From the NCBI RefSeq assembly GCF_009735625.1, contig NZ_CP046244.1:3112909-3176908 (forward strand): DNA of 64,000 nt, read 5' to 3'. This stretch comes from Moorella glycerini (lineage in GTDB: Bacteria > Bacillota > DSM-521 > Neomoorellales > Neomoorellaceae). Below are positions 17,793 through 27,338 of this stretch, in pieces (position 1 is the stretch's first letter; the number at the start of each line of letters is the position of its first letter). The translations under genes were made by a program, and so were the position numbers. A model generated the notes under the pieces. It ran no database searches. It was not told where the DNA came from and worked only from the letters and a program-made list of their open reading frames with translations.

Positions 17793-18203
17793 ATGAAAAT
17801 AATCATCATCGGCTGCAGCCGCCTGGGGGCCAGCCTGGCTAACCTCCTGGCCGCCCAAGGTCACGAGGTCAGTGTCATTGATCCTAAAGCCGAGGCCCTA
17901 GAACGGCTGGATCATGACTTTCCCGGCCAGACTTTTATCGGTGTCGGCATTGACCTGGAACTGCTGGCCAGCGCCGGGGCCGGGAAGGCCGATGTCCTGA
18001 TAGCCGTTACCGATCGGGACAGCGCCAACCTGGTGGCTGCCCAGGTGGCCCGGGGAAAGTTTCACATCCCGATGGTTATTGCCCGGGCCTATGACCCCAG
18101 GGCCGCGGCCGCTTACCGGTCCATGGGGTTAAATATCTTTTGTCCCACTGAGGCCGGTATTGATTATGTGCAGGAATTACTCCAGGGTGGAGGTGAACAG
18201 TAA
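17793..18203 (+). CDS. TrkA-N (RCK) domain protein
   Basis: 136 residues: a single NAD-binding RCK domain starting MKIIIIGCSRLGASLANLLAAQG, with acidic D31 region (VIDPKAEAL) that selects NAD(H). No TrkA-C domain. It overlaps the next RCK gene by one base; the two probably form a heteromeric regulatory ring, as with TrkA/KtrA of K+ channels and transporters. Confidence 0.85.
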   Translation: MKIIIIGCSRLGASLANLLAAQGHEVSVIDPKAEALERLDHDFPGQTFIGVGIDLELLASAGAGKADVLIAVTDRDSANLVAAQVARGKFHIPMVIARAYDPRAAAAYRSMGLNIFCPTEAGIDYVQELLQGGGEQ

Positions 18204-18867
18204 TGTATGTAATTGTCGCCGGCGGTGGGAAAATCGGTTTTAACCTTACCAAGTCTTTGATGGACGGTGGCCAGGAAGTTTTGTTGATCGAGAAGGACCC
18301 GCGCAAATTCCGCTGGCTGGAAGACCACCTGGGCCAGGTAGTCCTGCGGGGTGATGCCACCGAGGTGGCCACCCTAGAAAAGGCCGGCTGCCGGCGGGCC
18401 GATGTGGTGGCGGCCGTTACCGGTTTTGATGAGGATAATATCATGATTTGCCGCCTGGCCCAGAAAGTCTTTGGTGTCAACCGGGTAATCGGGCGCGTTA
18501 ATAATCCCCAGAATGAAGACGCCTTCCGGCTGCTGGGGATCAACAATGTTATCAACAGCACCCGTTTAATTTACCGGCTGGTTTTGCAGGAAGTTGATGT
18601 CTGCGGCCTCATTCCCCTGCTTACACTGAAGGGCGGTGCCGTGGAATTCGTGGAAACCGTCTTGCGCCGCAATCGCCGGCAGAAAAGGTGGCAGTTAAAG
18701 ACCTGGTCCTGCCCGAGCAGTGCTTGCTCATGGCCATTATCCGGGATGAGGAACTCATCTTTCCCCGCGGGGATGTCGTCCTGCTCCCCGGCGATCAGGT
18801 TATTGCCGCCGCCCGGACGGACGAAGTCGAGGCCCTGCGGCGCGCCCTCCTGGGTGAGGCCAATTAA
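18203..18867 (+). pseudogene. TrkA-type K+ transport regulator (RCK_N + TrkA_C), frameshifted
   Basis: The first 155 codons encode a TrkA-N domain (MYVIVAGGGKIGFNLTKSL, GDATEVATLEKAG). At about 18665-18670 the frame breaks: continuing in frame gives a low-quality tail to 18919, whereas the +1 frame continues as a proper TrkA-C domain (EKVAVKDLVLPEQ ... ALLGEAN) ending at TAA 18865-18867. Restoring one G after GTCTTG would give LAPQSPAEKV and a normal protein of about 221 residues. Either a real one-base deletion or an assembly error. The N-terminal NAD-binding domain could still be made. Confidence 0.8.
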
Positions 18868-18899
18868 AGGGAAACCGGCCGGGCCCTGCAGATATGCAG

Positions 18900-18934
18900 A
18901 AAAGCCCTTTACCCCGTAGGGTAAAGGGCTTTTC
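18900..18934. terminator. bidirectional terminator between the TrkA operon and hppA
   Basis: A 15-bp perfect stem AAAAGCCCTTTACCC/GGGTAAAGGGCTTTT with a 4-base loop. It has T-runs on both strands and lies between convergent genes. Confidence 0.9.
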
Positions 18935-18942
18935 AATTAACG

Positions 18943-20991
18943 TTAAATAAATAAACGCGCCAGGACCAGGGTGATGGTACTGATGAGTTTTACCAGGACA
19001 TGCAGGGATGGCCCGGCAGTATCTTTAAAGGGATCACCCACGGTGTCGCCGACAACACCGGCTTTATGGGCTTCGGACCCTTTGCCGCCATAGTTGCCCA
19101 GCTCGATATACTTTTTGGCATTATCCCAGGCACCACCGCCGTTGTTGAGGAAAAGGGCCACGATGACGCCGGTGATGGTCCCCACCATGAGAAAGGCTGC
19201 GGCAGCCTCGGCCTTCAGTACCAGGCCGACAATGATAGGGGTAATCACGGCTATCAGGCCCGGCAGGACCATTTCCTTCAGGGCCCCCCTGGTAACAATG
19301 TCCACGCACGCACCATACTCCGGCTTGGCCGTGCCTTCCATAATGCCGGGGATTTCCTTAAACTGGCGCCGGACTTCCAGGATGACGTACTGGGCGGCGT
19401 TGCCCACGGCGCGAATGGCGGTGGAGCTGAACAGCAGCACCATCATGGCGGCGATGAAGGCGCCAACAAAGACCTCGGGTTTGCCGATGTCCACGGGGAA
19501 ATTGCCTTTGATATTCAGGGCTATTTTGACTTCATCGATGTAGGCCGAGAAGAGGAGGAAGGTCGCCAGGGCGGCACTGCCGATGGCATAACCCTTGGTC
19601 AGGGCCTTGGTGGTGTTGCCGGAGGCGTCCAGGCGGTCGGTACGCCGCCGCACTTCTTCCGGTGCCCCGGACATTTCGACTATGCCGCCGGCGTTATCGG
19701 TTATGGGGCCGTAGGTGTCCATGGCCAGGATGTAGGCCGCCGTGCTAAGCATACCCATGGTGGCCACCGCGGTGCCATAGAGGCCGCCGCCGGGCAGGCC
19801 ACTTTTCAGTCCCAGCCAGTAGGCTCCCAGGATGGCCAGGGAGATAAAGACGACCGGCAGCGCCGTGCTCTCAAAACCGACGGCTACGCCGGAGATGATG
19901 TTCGTGGCCGGGCCGGTGATAGAGGCGCGGGCGATTTCCTTGACCGGACGGTAGTCATAGGAGGTGTAGTACTGGGTGATGAGGACAAAGATGAAGCTCA
20001 GGACGATGCCGATGATCCCGGCGCCGTAAAAATAAATGAAGTTAACCCCCGGGCCGCTCAACATATAGCGGCTGATGGGATACAAAAAGACTATGGCCAG
20101 GATACTGGTAACAATATAGCCCCGGTTTAGGGCGGCCATGGGGTCCTGATCTTCTTCCGCTTTGACGAAAAACATGCCGATTATGGAGGCGATAATCCCT
20201 GCCGCGCGGGCTACCAGGGGAAAGATGATGCCTTTGACCCCGAAGACGGGCACCAGGGCGATGCCCAGGATCATGGCGCCGATATTTTCTGCTGCCGTGG
20301 ATTCAAACAGGTCGGCACCACGGCCGGCGCAGTCGCCTACGTTGTCACCCACCAGGTCGGCGATGACGGCCGGGTTGCGCGGGTCGTCTTCGGGTATGCC
20401 GGCTTCTACTTTACCCACCAGGTCGGCCCCTACGTCGGCAGCTTTGGTGTAAATACCACCGCCCAGCTGGGCAAAAAGGGCGACAAAGCTGGCACCGAAG
20501 CCAAAGCCGACAATATCCAGGGGAGCCTGGGTGGGATTGGTGGCACCACCAAAGGCGTAGAAGAGGATGGTTACCCCCAGGAGGGATAGAGCGGTAACGG
20601 CCAGGCCGGTAACGGCACCACCGCGGAAGGCAACGGTCAGGGCTTTATTGAGGCTTTTGCGCGCCCCGGCGGCCACCCGCAGGTTGGCATTGACTGCCAC
20701 GTACATGCCAATATAACCGGATAAGGCTGAAGCAAAGGCCCCGGTGATAAAGGCGATGGCAGTGTGGTACTGGCGCGTGAGGAGAGCCAGGAGCACGGCC
20801 ACGATCAGGGCCAGGCCGGCAATGGTGCGATACTGGCGGTTTAAAAAGGCCATGGCCCCTTCCCGGATGGCCGCGGCAATGACCTGCATTTCCTTGGGTC
20901 CGGTGTCTTCTTTTAATACACTACTGGTCATGTAGAGGGCTACCAGCAGGGCCAGGATCCCTCCTGCCGGTATAATGGGAAATAATTCCAC
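18943..20991 (-). CDS. hppA: membrane-bound H+-translocating pyrophosphatase
   Basis: Couples PPi hydrolysis to ion pumping across the membrane. 682 residues, about 16 hydrophobic segments; the pyrophosphate site DVGADLVGKVEAGIPEDDPRNPAVIADLVGDNVGD (first half) and the C-terminal DTVGDPFKDTAGPSL are intact. The segment GNTTKALTKG has Lys and Thr where K+-dependent enzymes have Ala, so this should be the K+-independent, proton-pumping type. GTG start at 20991 is preceded by GAGGAGG. Single gene, facing the TrkA operon. Confidence 0.95.
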   Translation of the reverse strand: MELFPIIPAGGILALLVALYMTSSVLKEDTGPKEMQVIAAAIREGAMAFLNRQYRTIAGLALIVAVLLALLTRQYHTAIAFITGAFASALSGYIGMYVAVNANLRVAAGARKSLNKALTVAFRGGAVTGLAVTALSLLGVTILFYAFGGATNPTQAPLDIVGFGFGASFVALFAQLGGGIYTKAADVGADLVGKVEAGIPEDDPRNPAVIADLVGDNVGDCAGRGADLFESTAAENIGAMILGIALVPVFGVKGIIFPLVARAAGIIASIIGMFFVKAEEDQDPMAALNRGYIVTSILAIVFLYPISRYMLSGPGVNFIYFYGAGIIGIVLSFIFVLITQYYTSYDYRPVKEIARASITGPATNIISGVAVGFESTALPVVFISLAILGAYWLGLKSGLPGGGLYGTAVATMGMLSTAAYILAMDTYGPITDNAGGIVEMSGAPEEVRRRTDRLDASGNTTKALTKGYAIGSAALATFLLFSAYIDEVKIALNIKGNFPVDIGKPEVFVGAFIAAMMVLLFSSTAIRAVGNAAQYVILEVRRQFKEIPGIMEGTAKPEYGACVDIVTRGALKEMVLPGLIAVITPIIVGLVLKAEAAAAFLMVGTITGVIVALFLNNGGGAWDNAKKYIELGNYGGKGSEAHKAGVVGDTVGDPFKDTAGPSLHVLVKLISTITLVLARLFI

Positions 20992-21079
20992 GCTGTTTAC
21001 CTCCTCATTTCAAAAATATGAAGCTCTCCTTTATGCTTTATTTTACCCTTTCCGTTTCACCTCCTTCCTGCCTTCAAAT

Positions 21080-21112
21080 AATTTTAAATTAAGACCCCGG
21101 GCAGCCCCGGGG
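21080..21112 (-). terminator. ilvC terminator
   Basis: Minus-strand CCCCGGG-GCTG-CCCGGGG stem 24 bases after ilvC, followed by a T-rich tail TCTTAATTT. Confidence 0.6.
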
Positions 21113-21135
21113 CCTGTTTCGCCAGGTTTCTTCGA

Positions 21136-22161
<1,026 letters not shown>

Positions 22162-22249
22162 TCACCTCCTGTAAAATGTATTAAACTTACATATTCGCAC
22201 CTGACGCGGAAATTCCTGCCCGGGGAGTAAAATTCAACGTTTTTTGATC

Positions 22250-22780
22250 TTAGTATTCGATCCCTTTCCTGGCCTTTATCCCCTTTTCGTAAGGATGTTT
22301 TACCTGGCGCATTTCCGTTACCAGGTCGGCGGCAGCAATAATCCCCGCCGGGGCATTGCGGCCGGTGAGGACGACTTCCACCTGCGGCGGCCGCTCCGCC
22401 AGGAAAGCCAGGACTTCTGCTTCTGTTAAGAGGCCGAAATAAAGGGCGTTGTTGATTTCATCCAGGATGAGGATGTCCACCCTGCCGCTATGCATGGTTT
22501 CCCGGGCAAAGGCCAGCGCCGCCCTGGCCTGCTCGTAATCTTCAGGCCTGGCGCCGCCCCGGTGGATGAAACCTTTGCGGCCAAAGGTTTTTACCTCTAC
22601 CTCCGGCGCCAGCCGCGGGAAGGCCTTATGCTCGCCGTAATCAGGCGTTTTCATAAACTGGACAATCAGTACCTTGAGCCCATGCCCGCAGGCCCTCAAG
22701 GCCAGGCCAAAGGCGGCCGTACTCTTGCCTTTAGCCTCGCCGGTATAGACCTGGACCAGCCCCTGCTCTAAACCTGCCAT
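22250..22780 (-). CDS. cobO: cob(I)yrinic acid a,c-diamide adenosyltransferase
   Basis: Transfers the adenosyl group of ATP to cob(I)alamin-type corrinoids (CobO/CobA/BtuR family). 176 residues with P-loop TGEAKGKSTAAFGLALRA near residues 13-30, the DEINNALYFGLL Walker B region and VVLTGRNAP. Corrinoid cofactors are central to acetogens of this kind. Single gene between ilvC and rluB. Confidence 0.92.
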   Translation of the reverse strand: MAGLEQGLVQVYTGEAKGKSTAAFGLALRACGHGLKVLIVQFMKTPDYGEHKAFPRLAPEVEVKTFGRKGFIHRGGARPEDYEQARAALAFARETMHSGRVDILILDEINNALYFGLLTEAEVLAFLAERPPQVEVVLTGRNAPAGIIAAADLVTEMRQVKHPYEKGIKARKGIEY

Positions 22781-22830
22781 ATACTTTCCCTCCTCTCTTT
22801 TTCAGCTTATTTTACCACACCAGTATCTTT

Positions 22831-23562
22831 TCAACGAGGAGGAAAATCTAAACCTACTAGGCGATACAGCCGGGCTACTTCGGCAGGGGTAAGGCGGCGG
22901 TATTCTCCCGGTTTTAAACCTGCCAGGGTGAGGAAGGCAAATTTTATGCGTTGCAGCCAGATTACCGGGTGACCCACTGCGGCCAGCATGCGCCTTACCT
23001 CTCGCTTGCGCCCTTCCCGCAAGGTTAATTCCAGCAGGGCATGGCCCTGGCTCACCCGCCGGATCCGTACGCCGGCCGGGGCGGTCAGGCCATCTTCCAG
23101 CTTGACACCCCGGCGTAAATGGGTCATAGTATTAGCATCGGGCACTCCTTTTACCAGGGCCAGATAAGTTTTAGGTATACGATAGCGCGGGTGGGTCAGG
23201 CGTAAGGTCAATTCCCCATCATTGGTAAGTAATAAAAGGCCTTCGGTGGCATAATCCAGGCGGCCGACGGGATATAATCTAGCAGTTATGTCCTTGACCA
23301 GGTCAATGACTTTAGGCCGCCCCTGGGGGTCGGAGACCGTTGTTACATAGCCGGGCGGCTTATATAGTAAGACATAGACTTTTTCTCCCGGCCCGGTAAC
23401 AGGCCGGCCATCAACAGTTACCTCGTCCCGGCCCGGCTCTACCTGGAAACCCATAGCCGTCACAATTTGGCCATTGACCCTTACCCGGCCGGCCCGGATC
23501 ATCTCCTCGGCATGACGCCGGGAAGCCACCCCCGCCCGGGCCAGGTATTTTTGCAAACGCAT
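22831..23562 (-). CDS. rluB: 23S rRNA pseudouridine synthase, RluB/RsuA family
   Basis: N-terminal S4 RNA-binding domain (RLQKYLARAGVASRRHAEEMI), then the catalytic domain with GRLDYATEGLLLLTNDG containing the nucleophile Asp, and the late LREGRKREVRRM. 243 residues. RluB and RluE/RsuA cannot be separated with certainty by eye; RluB is the usual Firmicute member. Confidence 0.9.
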   Translation of the reverse strand: MRLQKYLARAGVASRRHAEEMIRAGRVRVNGQIVTAMGFQVEPGRDEVTVDGRPVTGPGEKVYVLLYKPPGYVTTVSDPQGRPKVIDLVKDITARLYPVGRLDYATEGLLLLTNDGELTLRLTHPRYRIPKTYLALVKGVPDANTMTHLRRGVKLEDGLTAPAGVRIRRVSQGHALLELTLREGRKREVRRMLAAVGHPVIWLQRIKFAFLTLAGLKPGEYRRLTPAEVARLYRLVGLDFPPR

Positions 23563-23709
23563 AAAAGCCCTCCGGTAACGTTATTATGCTATCACAATTA
23601 CCCTTATAAAGGCAATAGTGCTACACTACTTTTTTCATAAAGACTATCCTTACATTGGAGAGAATCATGTCGCCCGGGTGGTACCATCAGAGGATTAAAT
23701 AAAAATAAT

Positions 23710-23725
23710 ATAGCCCCGGGGCTAT
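23710..23725. other. 16-base perfect palindrome between rluB and the PAP2 gene
   Basis: ATAGCCCCGGGGCTAT followed by TTTTA on the plus strand. The flanking genes diverge, so it is not an obvious terminator; it could be an operator or a short hairpin. Confidence 0.35.
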
Positions 23726-23763
23726 TTTAGCCAGGAAAAGTCTCGCCCGAAGGGGGTTCCAGG

Positions 23764-24363
23764 TTGTCCCGTCGCCGTCTTATCCTGCTTGCCATTGCTA
23801 TGATCCTTATCTTTTTCCTGCTGGCCGCTGCCATACCCCATGTGGCCCTTCTCGATCTCCTGGTCCTGGCAAGATTGATGGCCTGGCGCACGCCTCCAGC
23901 TACCCATTTCTTCAGGTTTATTACTTTCTTCGGCACCGCGGCCTTTTTTTATCCTGCTACGGCTGCTTTGTGTCTCGCCTACTATACCCGGCATCGCTGG
24001 CAGGGGTTTTGGGGCGTGTTAATTACCATGAATATTGCCTGGGGCATCATGGAATGGCTAAAAAATTTTTATCACCGTCCCAGGCCCAGCCTCGGCCCCC
24101 TGGAACCGGCACCGGGCTTCAGTTTTCCCAGCGGTCACGCCATGATGGGAACCGTCTTCTTCGGCCTCCTGGCCCTGTGGTTGTTAAAAAACTGCCCGCT
24201 TCGCTGCCGCAGCCGTGTGGTTCCGGTTACCGTTATTTTTTTGCTTTTATTGGGTTTTAGCCGCCTTTACCTTGGTGTGCACTACCCCACCGATGTCCTG
24301 GCCGGTTATGCCGCCGGCATAAGTATCCTGGCCCTCTTTCTGGCCTGGTGGAATGAAGATTAA
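23764..24363 (+). CDS. PAP2-family phosphatase, membrane bound
   Basis: 199 residues with about six hydrophobic segments. The three phosphatase motifs are complete: KX6RP (KNFYHRPRP), PSGH (FPSGHAM) and SRX5HX3D (SRLYLGVHYPTD). Likely acts on lipid phosphates such as undecaprenyl-PP or phosphatidylglycerol phosphate at the outer membrane face. TTG start at 23764 is supported by an upstream purine run (GAAGGGGG). Confidence 0.88.
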   Translation: MSRRRLILLAIAMILIFFLLAAAIPHVALLDLLVLARLMAWRTPPATHFFRFITFFGTAAFFYPATAALCLAYYTRHRWQGFWGVLITMNIAWGIMEWLKNFYHRPRPSLGPLEPAPGFSFPSGHAMMGTVFFGLLALWLLKNCPLRCRSRVVPVTVIFLLLLGFSRLYLGVHYPTDVLAGYAAGISILALFLAWWNED

Positions 24364-24384
24364 AACTGTGGAGGTAACGCTATC

Positions 24385-24930
24385 ATGCCGGCAAACTGGT
24401 TATCCATTACCCATTATCCCTCTCCCCTTGGTCCCCTGGCAGTAGTAACAGGCCCGGCGGGTCTCTGCCGCCTGGCCTTCCCCGGTGAGAAACCTGATGC
24501 ACCCCCCAGCTACCTGGCCCAAAAATTCCCCGGCGCGACTATCAACGTGGATGAAAACGGCAGCTCTTGCCGGGAGGTTCTCCGGCAGCTGGACGAATAC
24601 TTCGCCGGCCGGCGCTTTTCCTTTTCCCTGCCCCTGGACCTCCGCGGTACGCCCTTCCAGCTGGCCGTCTGGTCAGCCCTGCAGAGGATACCCTATGGTA
24701 CCACCTGTAGTTACAGCGATATTGCCCTGGTCACTGGCAGGCCAGGAGCGGTCCGGGCCGTGGGCCAGGCCATCGGCCGTAATCCTGTTGGTATTATTAT
24801 ACCCTGTCACCGGGTCATAGGTAAGGATGGCCGGCTGGTCGGTTTTGGCAGCGGGCTGGCTACCAAGGAATGGCTGTTGAATTTCGAGGAAAGTAATTTA
24901 AAAACTAACCAAACATTAACCGGCAGATAA
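24385..24930 (+). CDS. ogt: methylated-DNA--protein-cysteine methyltransferase
   Basis: Suicide repair of O6-alkylguanine in DNA. 181 residues; the acceptor cysteine lies in IPCHRVIG, preceded by the helix-turn-helix segment (YGTTCSYSDIA, AVRAVGQAIGRNP). Starts 21 bases after the phosphatase gene and overlaps spmB, on the other strand, by 26 bases at the end. Confidence 0.93.
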   Translation: MPANWLSITHYPSPLGPLAVVTGPAGLCRLAFPGEKPDAPPSYLAQKFPGATINVDENGSSCREVLRQLDEYFAGRRFSFSLPLDLRGTPFQLAVWSALQRIPYGTTCSYSDIALVTGRPGAVRAVGQAIGRNPVGIIIPCHRVIGKDGRLVGFGSGLATKEWLLNFEESNLKTNQTLTGR

Positions 24931-25438
24931 CGATGGCGGCTATGAGGCTGGAAATATCGGCCAGAAGCCCCAGGGCCAGGGCGTAGCGATAGCGCCGCAC
25001 CCCCACCGAACCAAAATAAACCGTCAGGACATAAAAGGTAGTATCAGTACTGCCCTGCATCACCGAAGCCAGGCGGCCGATAAAGGAATCCGGGCCGTAG
25101 TTAGCTATTAGTTCGGCGGCTATCCCCAGGGCCCCGCCGCCGGAAAGGGGCCGCATGATGGCCAGGGGTAGAACTTCCCCTGGCACGCCAATGAGGTGCA
25201 AGACCGGATTCAGTAGCCGCGCAAAGAGGTCCATGGCCCCGGAAGCCCGGAAAACCCCGATGGCCACCAGCATGCCCACCAGGAAGGGAATGATCTTTAC
25301 CGCTACCTTGAACCCGTCTTCGGCCCCGGCAACAAAGGTTTCATAAACCGGCACGCCCCGCAGGTACCCGTACAGGGGGATAAAAAAAAGGACCAGGGGA
25401 ATCGCCCAGCGCGAAATTTCAATTATGAGTTCGGTCAA
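24905..25438 (-). CDS. spmB: spore maturation protein B
   Basis: 177-residue integral membrane protein of the nucleoside recognition/Gate domain type (FLVGMLVAIGVFRASGAMD, MRPLSGGGALGI, QGSTDTTFYVLTVYFGSVG). Needed for spore core dehydration in Bacillus together with SpmA. It is 6 bases behind spmA. Confidence 0.92.
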   Translation of the reverse strand: MTELIIEISRWAIPLVLFFIPLYGYLRGVPVYETFVAGAEDGFKVAVKIIPFLVGMLVAIGVFRASGAMDLFARLLNPVLHLIGVPGEVLPLAIMRPLSGGGALGIAAELIANYGPDSFIGRLASVMQGSTDTTFYVLTVYFGSVGVRRYRYALALGLLADISSLIAAIVICRLMFG

Positions 25439-25444
25439 GGTCCC

Positions 25445-26035
25445 TCACCCCCGGCGCCCGTTATAAAACCGGCGCAAGAAACGATCACCAGCTACGGCCA
25501 TGATCATACTGAACCCGGTGGCTAAAATGGTAGGGCCGACGATGATGGTCGGGTCGGTGGAGCTGGCTGCTGCCCGGATGCCAATAATAGTCGCCGGGAT
25601 AAGGGTCAGGCAGCCGGTATTTAACCCCAGAAAGGTACACATGGCCGGGGTGGCTTCTTCAGGGCGGGGGTTTAAAGTTTGTAATTCCTGCATGGCCTTG
25701 AGGCCAAAGGGGGTGGCGGCATTGCCCAGGCCCAGGATATTGGCGCTTAAATTCATTATTATAGAACCAATGGCCGGGTGGTCCCGGGGGATTTCCGGGA
25801 AGAGATAACGGGTAAAGGGGCGTAAAAGCCGCGCCAGCAGGGCTACCAGGCCGGCTTCCTCGGCAATCTTCAAAAGCCCCAGCCACATGGCCATGAGCCC
25901 TATCAGTTCAAAGGCCAGGTTTACGGCCGTCTGGGCCGCTTCCAGGGAAGCTTCGGTAACTACCTCAATGTGGCCGGTAAAGCCGGCCACGATAATGCCT
26001 GCCAGGAGCATTAATAACCAGATGAGATTAACCAC
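25445..26035 (-). CDS. spmA: spore maturation protein A
   Basis: Membrane protein partner of SpmB with the same Gate-type segments (GLMAMWLGLLKIAEEAGLV, NLSANILGLGNAATPFGLKAM). GTG at 26035 with GGAGGGG six bases upstream gives a typical MVNLIWLLM start; an ATG at 26050 is the alternative. First gene of the spmAB pair. Confidence 0.92.
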   Translation of the reverse strand: MVNLIWLLMLLAGIIVAGFTGHIEVVTEASLEAAQTAVNLAFELIGLMAMWLGLLKIAEEAGLVALLARLLRPFTRYLFPEIPRDHPAIGSIIMNLSANILGLGNAATPFGLKAMQELQTLNPRPEEATPAMCTFLGLNTGCLTLIPATIIGIRAAASSTDPTIIVGPTILATGFSMIMAVAGDRFLRRFYNGRRG

Positions 26036-26097
26036 TGCCAACCCCTCCATAATTTACCTTCCTGGTAACATTTATGAAGGGAATGGGCCTTCTAGAA

Positions 26098-26125
26098 CAA
26101 AAACCCCGGCCTTTAAAAACCGGGG
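26098..26125 (-). terminator. terminator after the gerW gene
   Basis: CCCCGG/CCGGGG stem with an A/T loop followed on the minus strand by TTTTTG, just after the GerW-type gene. Confidence 0.8.
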
Positions 26126-26131
26126 ACTACT

Positions 26132-26593
26132 TCACTCCTCTTCCTGGGGGCGTAAAACCATTTTCGTCCGCACGGTAGCGGGGGAGTTATTACCGTTACC
26201 TTTTTCCTTCTTCCATTTCCCCAGGAGTTCCTGGATCCGCTCCAGCACCTGGGGAGCTACATCGATGATCCGGTCCACAACGGCGTTGCCGTCAACCGGC
26301 AGCAACCGGATTTGCTCCTTACCTACCACCAGGAAACCCACCGGCTGGACGGAAACACCGGCGCCGCTGCCGCCGCCAAAGGGTAAGGATTTACCGCCTC
26401 CACCGCCATCTCCCTGGCCGGGTTCGTATTCGCTACCTCCGGCAGCAAAACCGGCCGAAACCCGGGATACGGGGACGATCACATGGCCATCCGGCGTTTC
26501 AATGGGATCGCCGACAACGGTATTGACATCAACCATATCCTTGATGCTTTCCATGGCGGTCTTCATCAAGGCCTCGATGGGATGTTCGGGCAA
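26132..26593 (-). CDS. GerW-family (YtfJ) sporulation protein
   Basis: 153 residues: MPEHPIEALMKTAMESIKDMVDVNTVVGDPI at the start, a Gly-rich centre (GQGDGGGGGKSLPFGGGSGAG), then VQPVGFLVVGKEQIRLLPVD. Spore proteins of this family are needed for normal lysozyme-independent germination in Bacillus. TTG start follows AGGGGGCAGGGGCAG. It overlaps the DUF2953 gene by 65 bases. Confidence 0.88.
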   Translation of the reverse strand: MPEHPIEALMKTAMESIKDMVDVNTVVGDPIETPDGHVIVPVSRVSAGFAAGGSEYEPGQGDGGGGGKSLPFGGGSGAGVSVQPVGFLVVGKEQIRLLPVDGNAVVDRIIDVAPQVLERIQELLGKWKKEKGNGNNSPATVRTKMVLRPQEEE

Positions 26594-27281
26594 CTGCCCC
26601 TGCCCCCCTCATCTGCCAGACTATCCGCAGTAATAACCATAGAGATTGTACTCCGGCACTTATAATATGACCGAGCCTGAGGATAAATATGCAGTTAAAA
26701 TCGGCCTGCCAGCCCGGCGTATCAAACCGGGGTACTACCTGCCATTCAGGCGCGCGAAAATCCAGGCGGGCCCGCCGCCGCAGGTTCTGGTACATCCAGC
26801 CCAGCAGGGTCCAGCTGCTGCCGTAAGCAAGAGCCGTAGTTGCCGGCTCACCTGTCCCCAGGGTTAAAAATAAACGGAAACGCCGGCAGGTCACCCGGGC
26901 GAAAAAATGCTGCCAGATGCCCTTTAAAATCTTTAATTTATGCAGCCAGTAGCCTAACGGCCCGGCGACGATGAAGCGGGCTATCCGGCCGAAAGTCCAC
27001 CTTTTGCCCCTGGCAGGACGCCCGGCAACTTCCCCGGGTAATACTGCTTCTTCCCTTTCCCCCTGCACCAGGGTTTCCAGCCGCAAGTGGCTTGACCCTG
27101 GCCACCAGTCCTGGAGAGGAGAGAATGCCACTTCCCACCGGCCCCAGTCTCCCGGTAAATTAAGTTTCAGCTCCAGGTATTCTTCCTCAGCTACTCGCCG
27201 GTAAACTACTTCCAGTTGCACCGGTACCAGGAGTAATAAAAGGAATCCCGCAACTATCCCTGCCGTCCAGGCCCAGAACAC
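26529..27281 (-). CDS. DUF2953 domain protein
   Basis: 250 residues: an N-terminal hydrophobic segment (AGIVAGFLLLLLVPVQLEVVYRR), a basic middle, and a C-terminal region with conserved-looking FNCIFILRLGHII. This arrangement and its place ahead of a gerW/ytfJ gene are typical of DUF2953 proteins of spore formers. Function unknown; probably sporulation related. Confidence 0.75.
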   Translation of the reverse strand: MFWAWTAGIVAGFLLLLLVPVQLEVVYRRVAEEEYLELKLNLPGDWGRWEVAFSPLQDWWPGSSHLRLETLVQGEREEAVLPGEVAGRPARGKRWTFGRIARFIVAGPLGYWLHKLKILKGIWQHFFARVTCRRFRLFLTLGTGEPATTALAYGSSWTLLGWMYQNLRRRARLDFRAPEWQVVPRFDTPGWQADFNCIFILRLGHIISAGVQSLWLLLRIVWQMRGAGAVARTSHRGLDEDRHGKHQGYG

Positions 27282-27338
27282 TCCTTCACCCCCGGCAGCC
27301 AGTTTGCCCCTATTTTTCCACCGGCGGCGCCTTATATA

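Noticed and set aside
19000-20130. 376-residue plus-strand frame opposite hppA
   Set aside because: Gly/His/Asp-rich antisense of a repetitive membrane protein in GC-rich DNA; no ribosome-binding site or family.
23660-23726. GGGTGGTACC followed by a palindrome and T-rich bases, like the end of a T-box leader
   Set aside because: No long stem I or specifier region precedes it, the spacing to a gene is wrong, and the downstream PAP2 phosphatase is not a usual T-box target.
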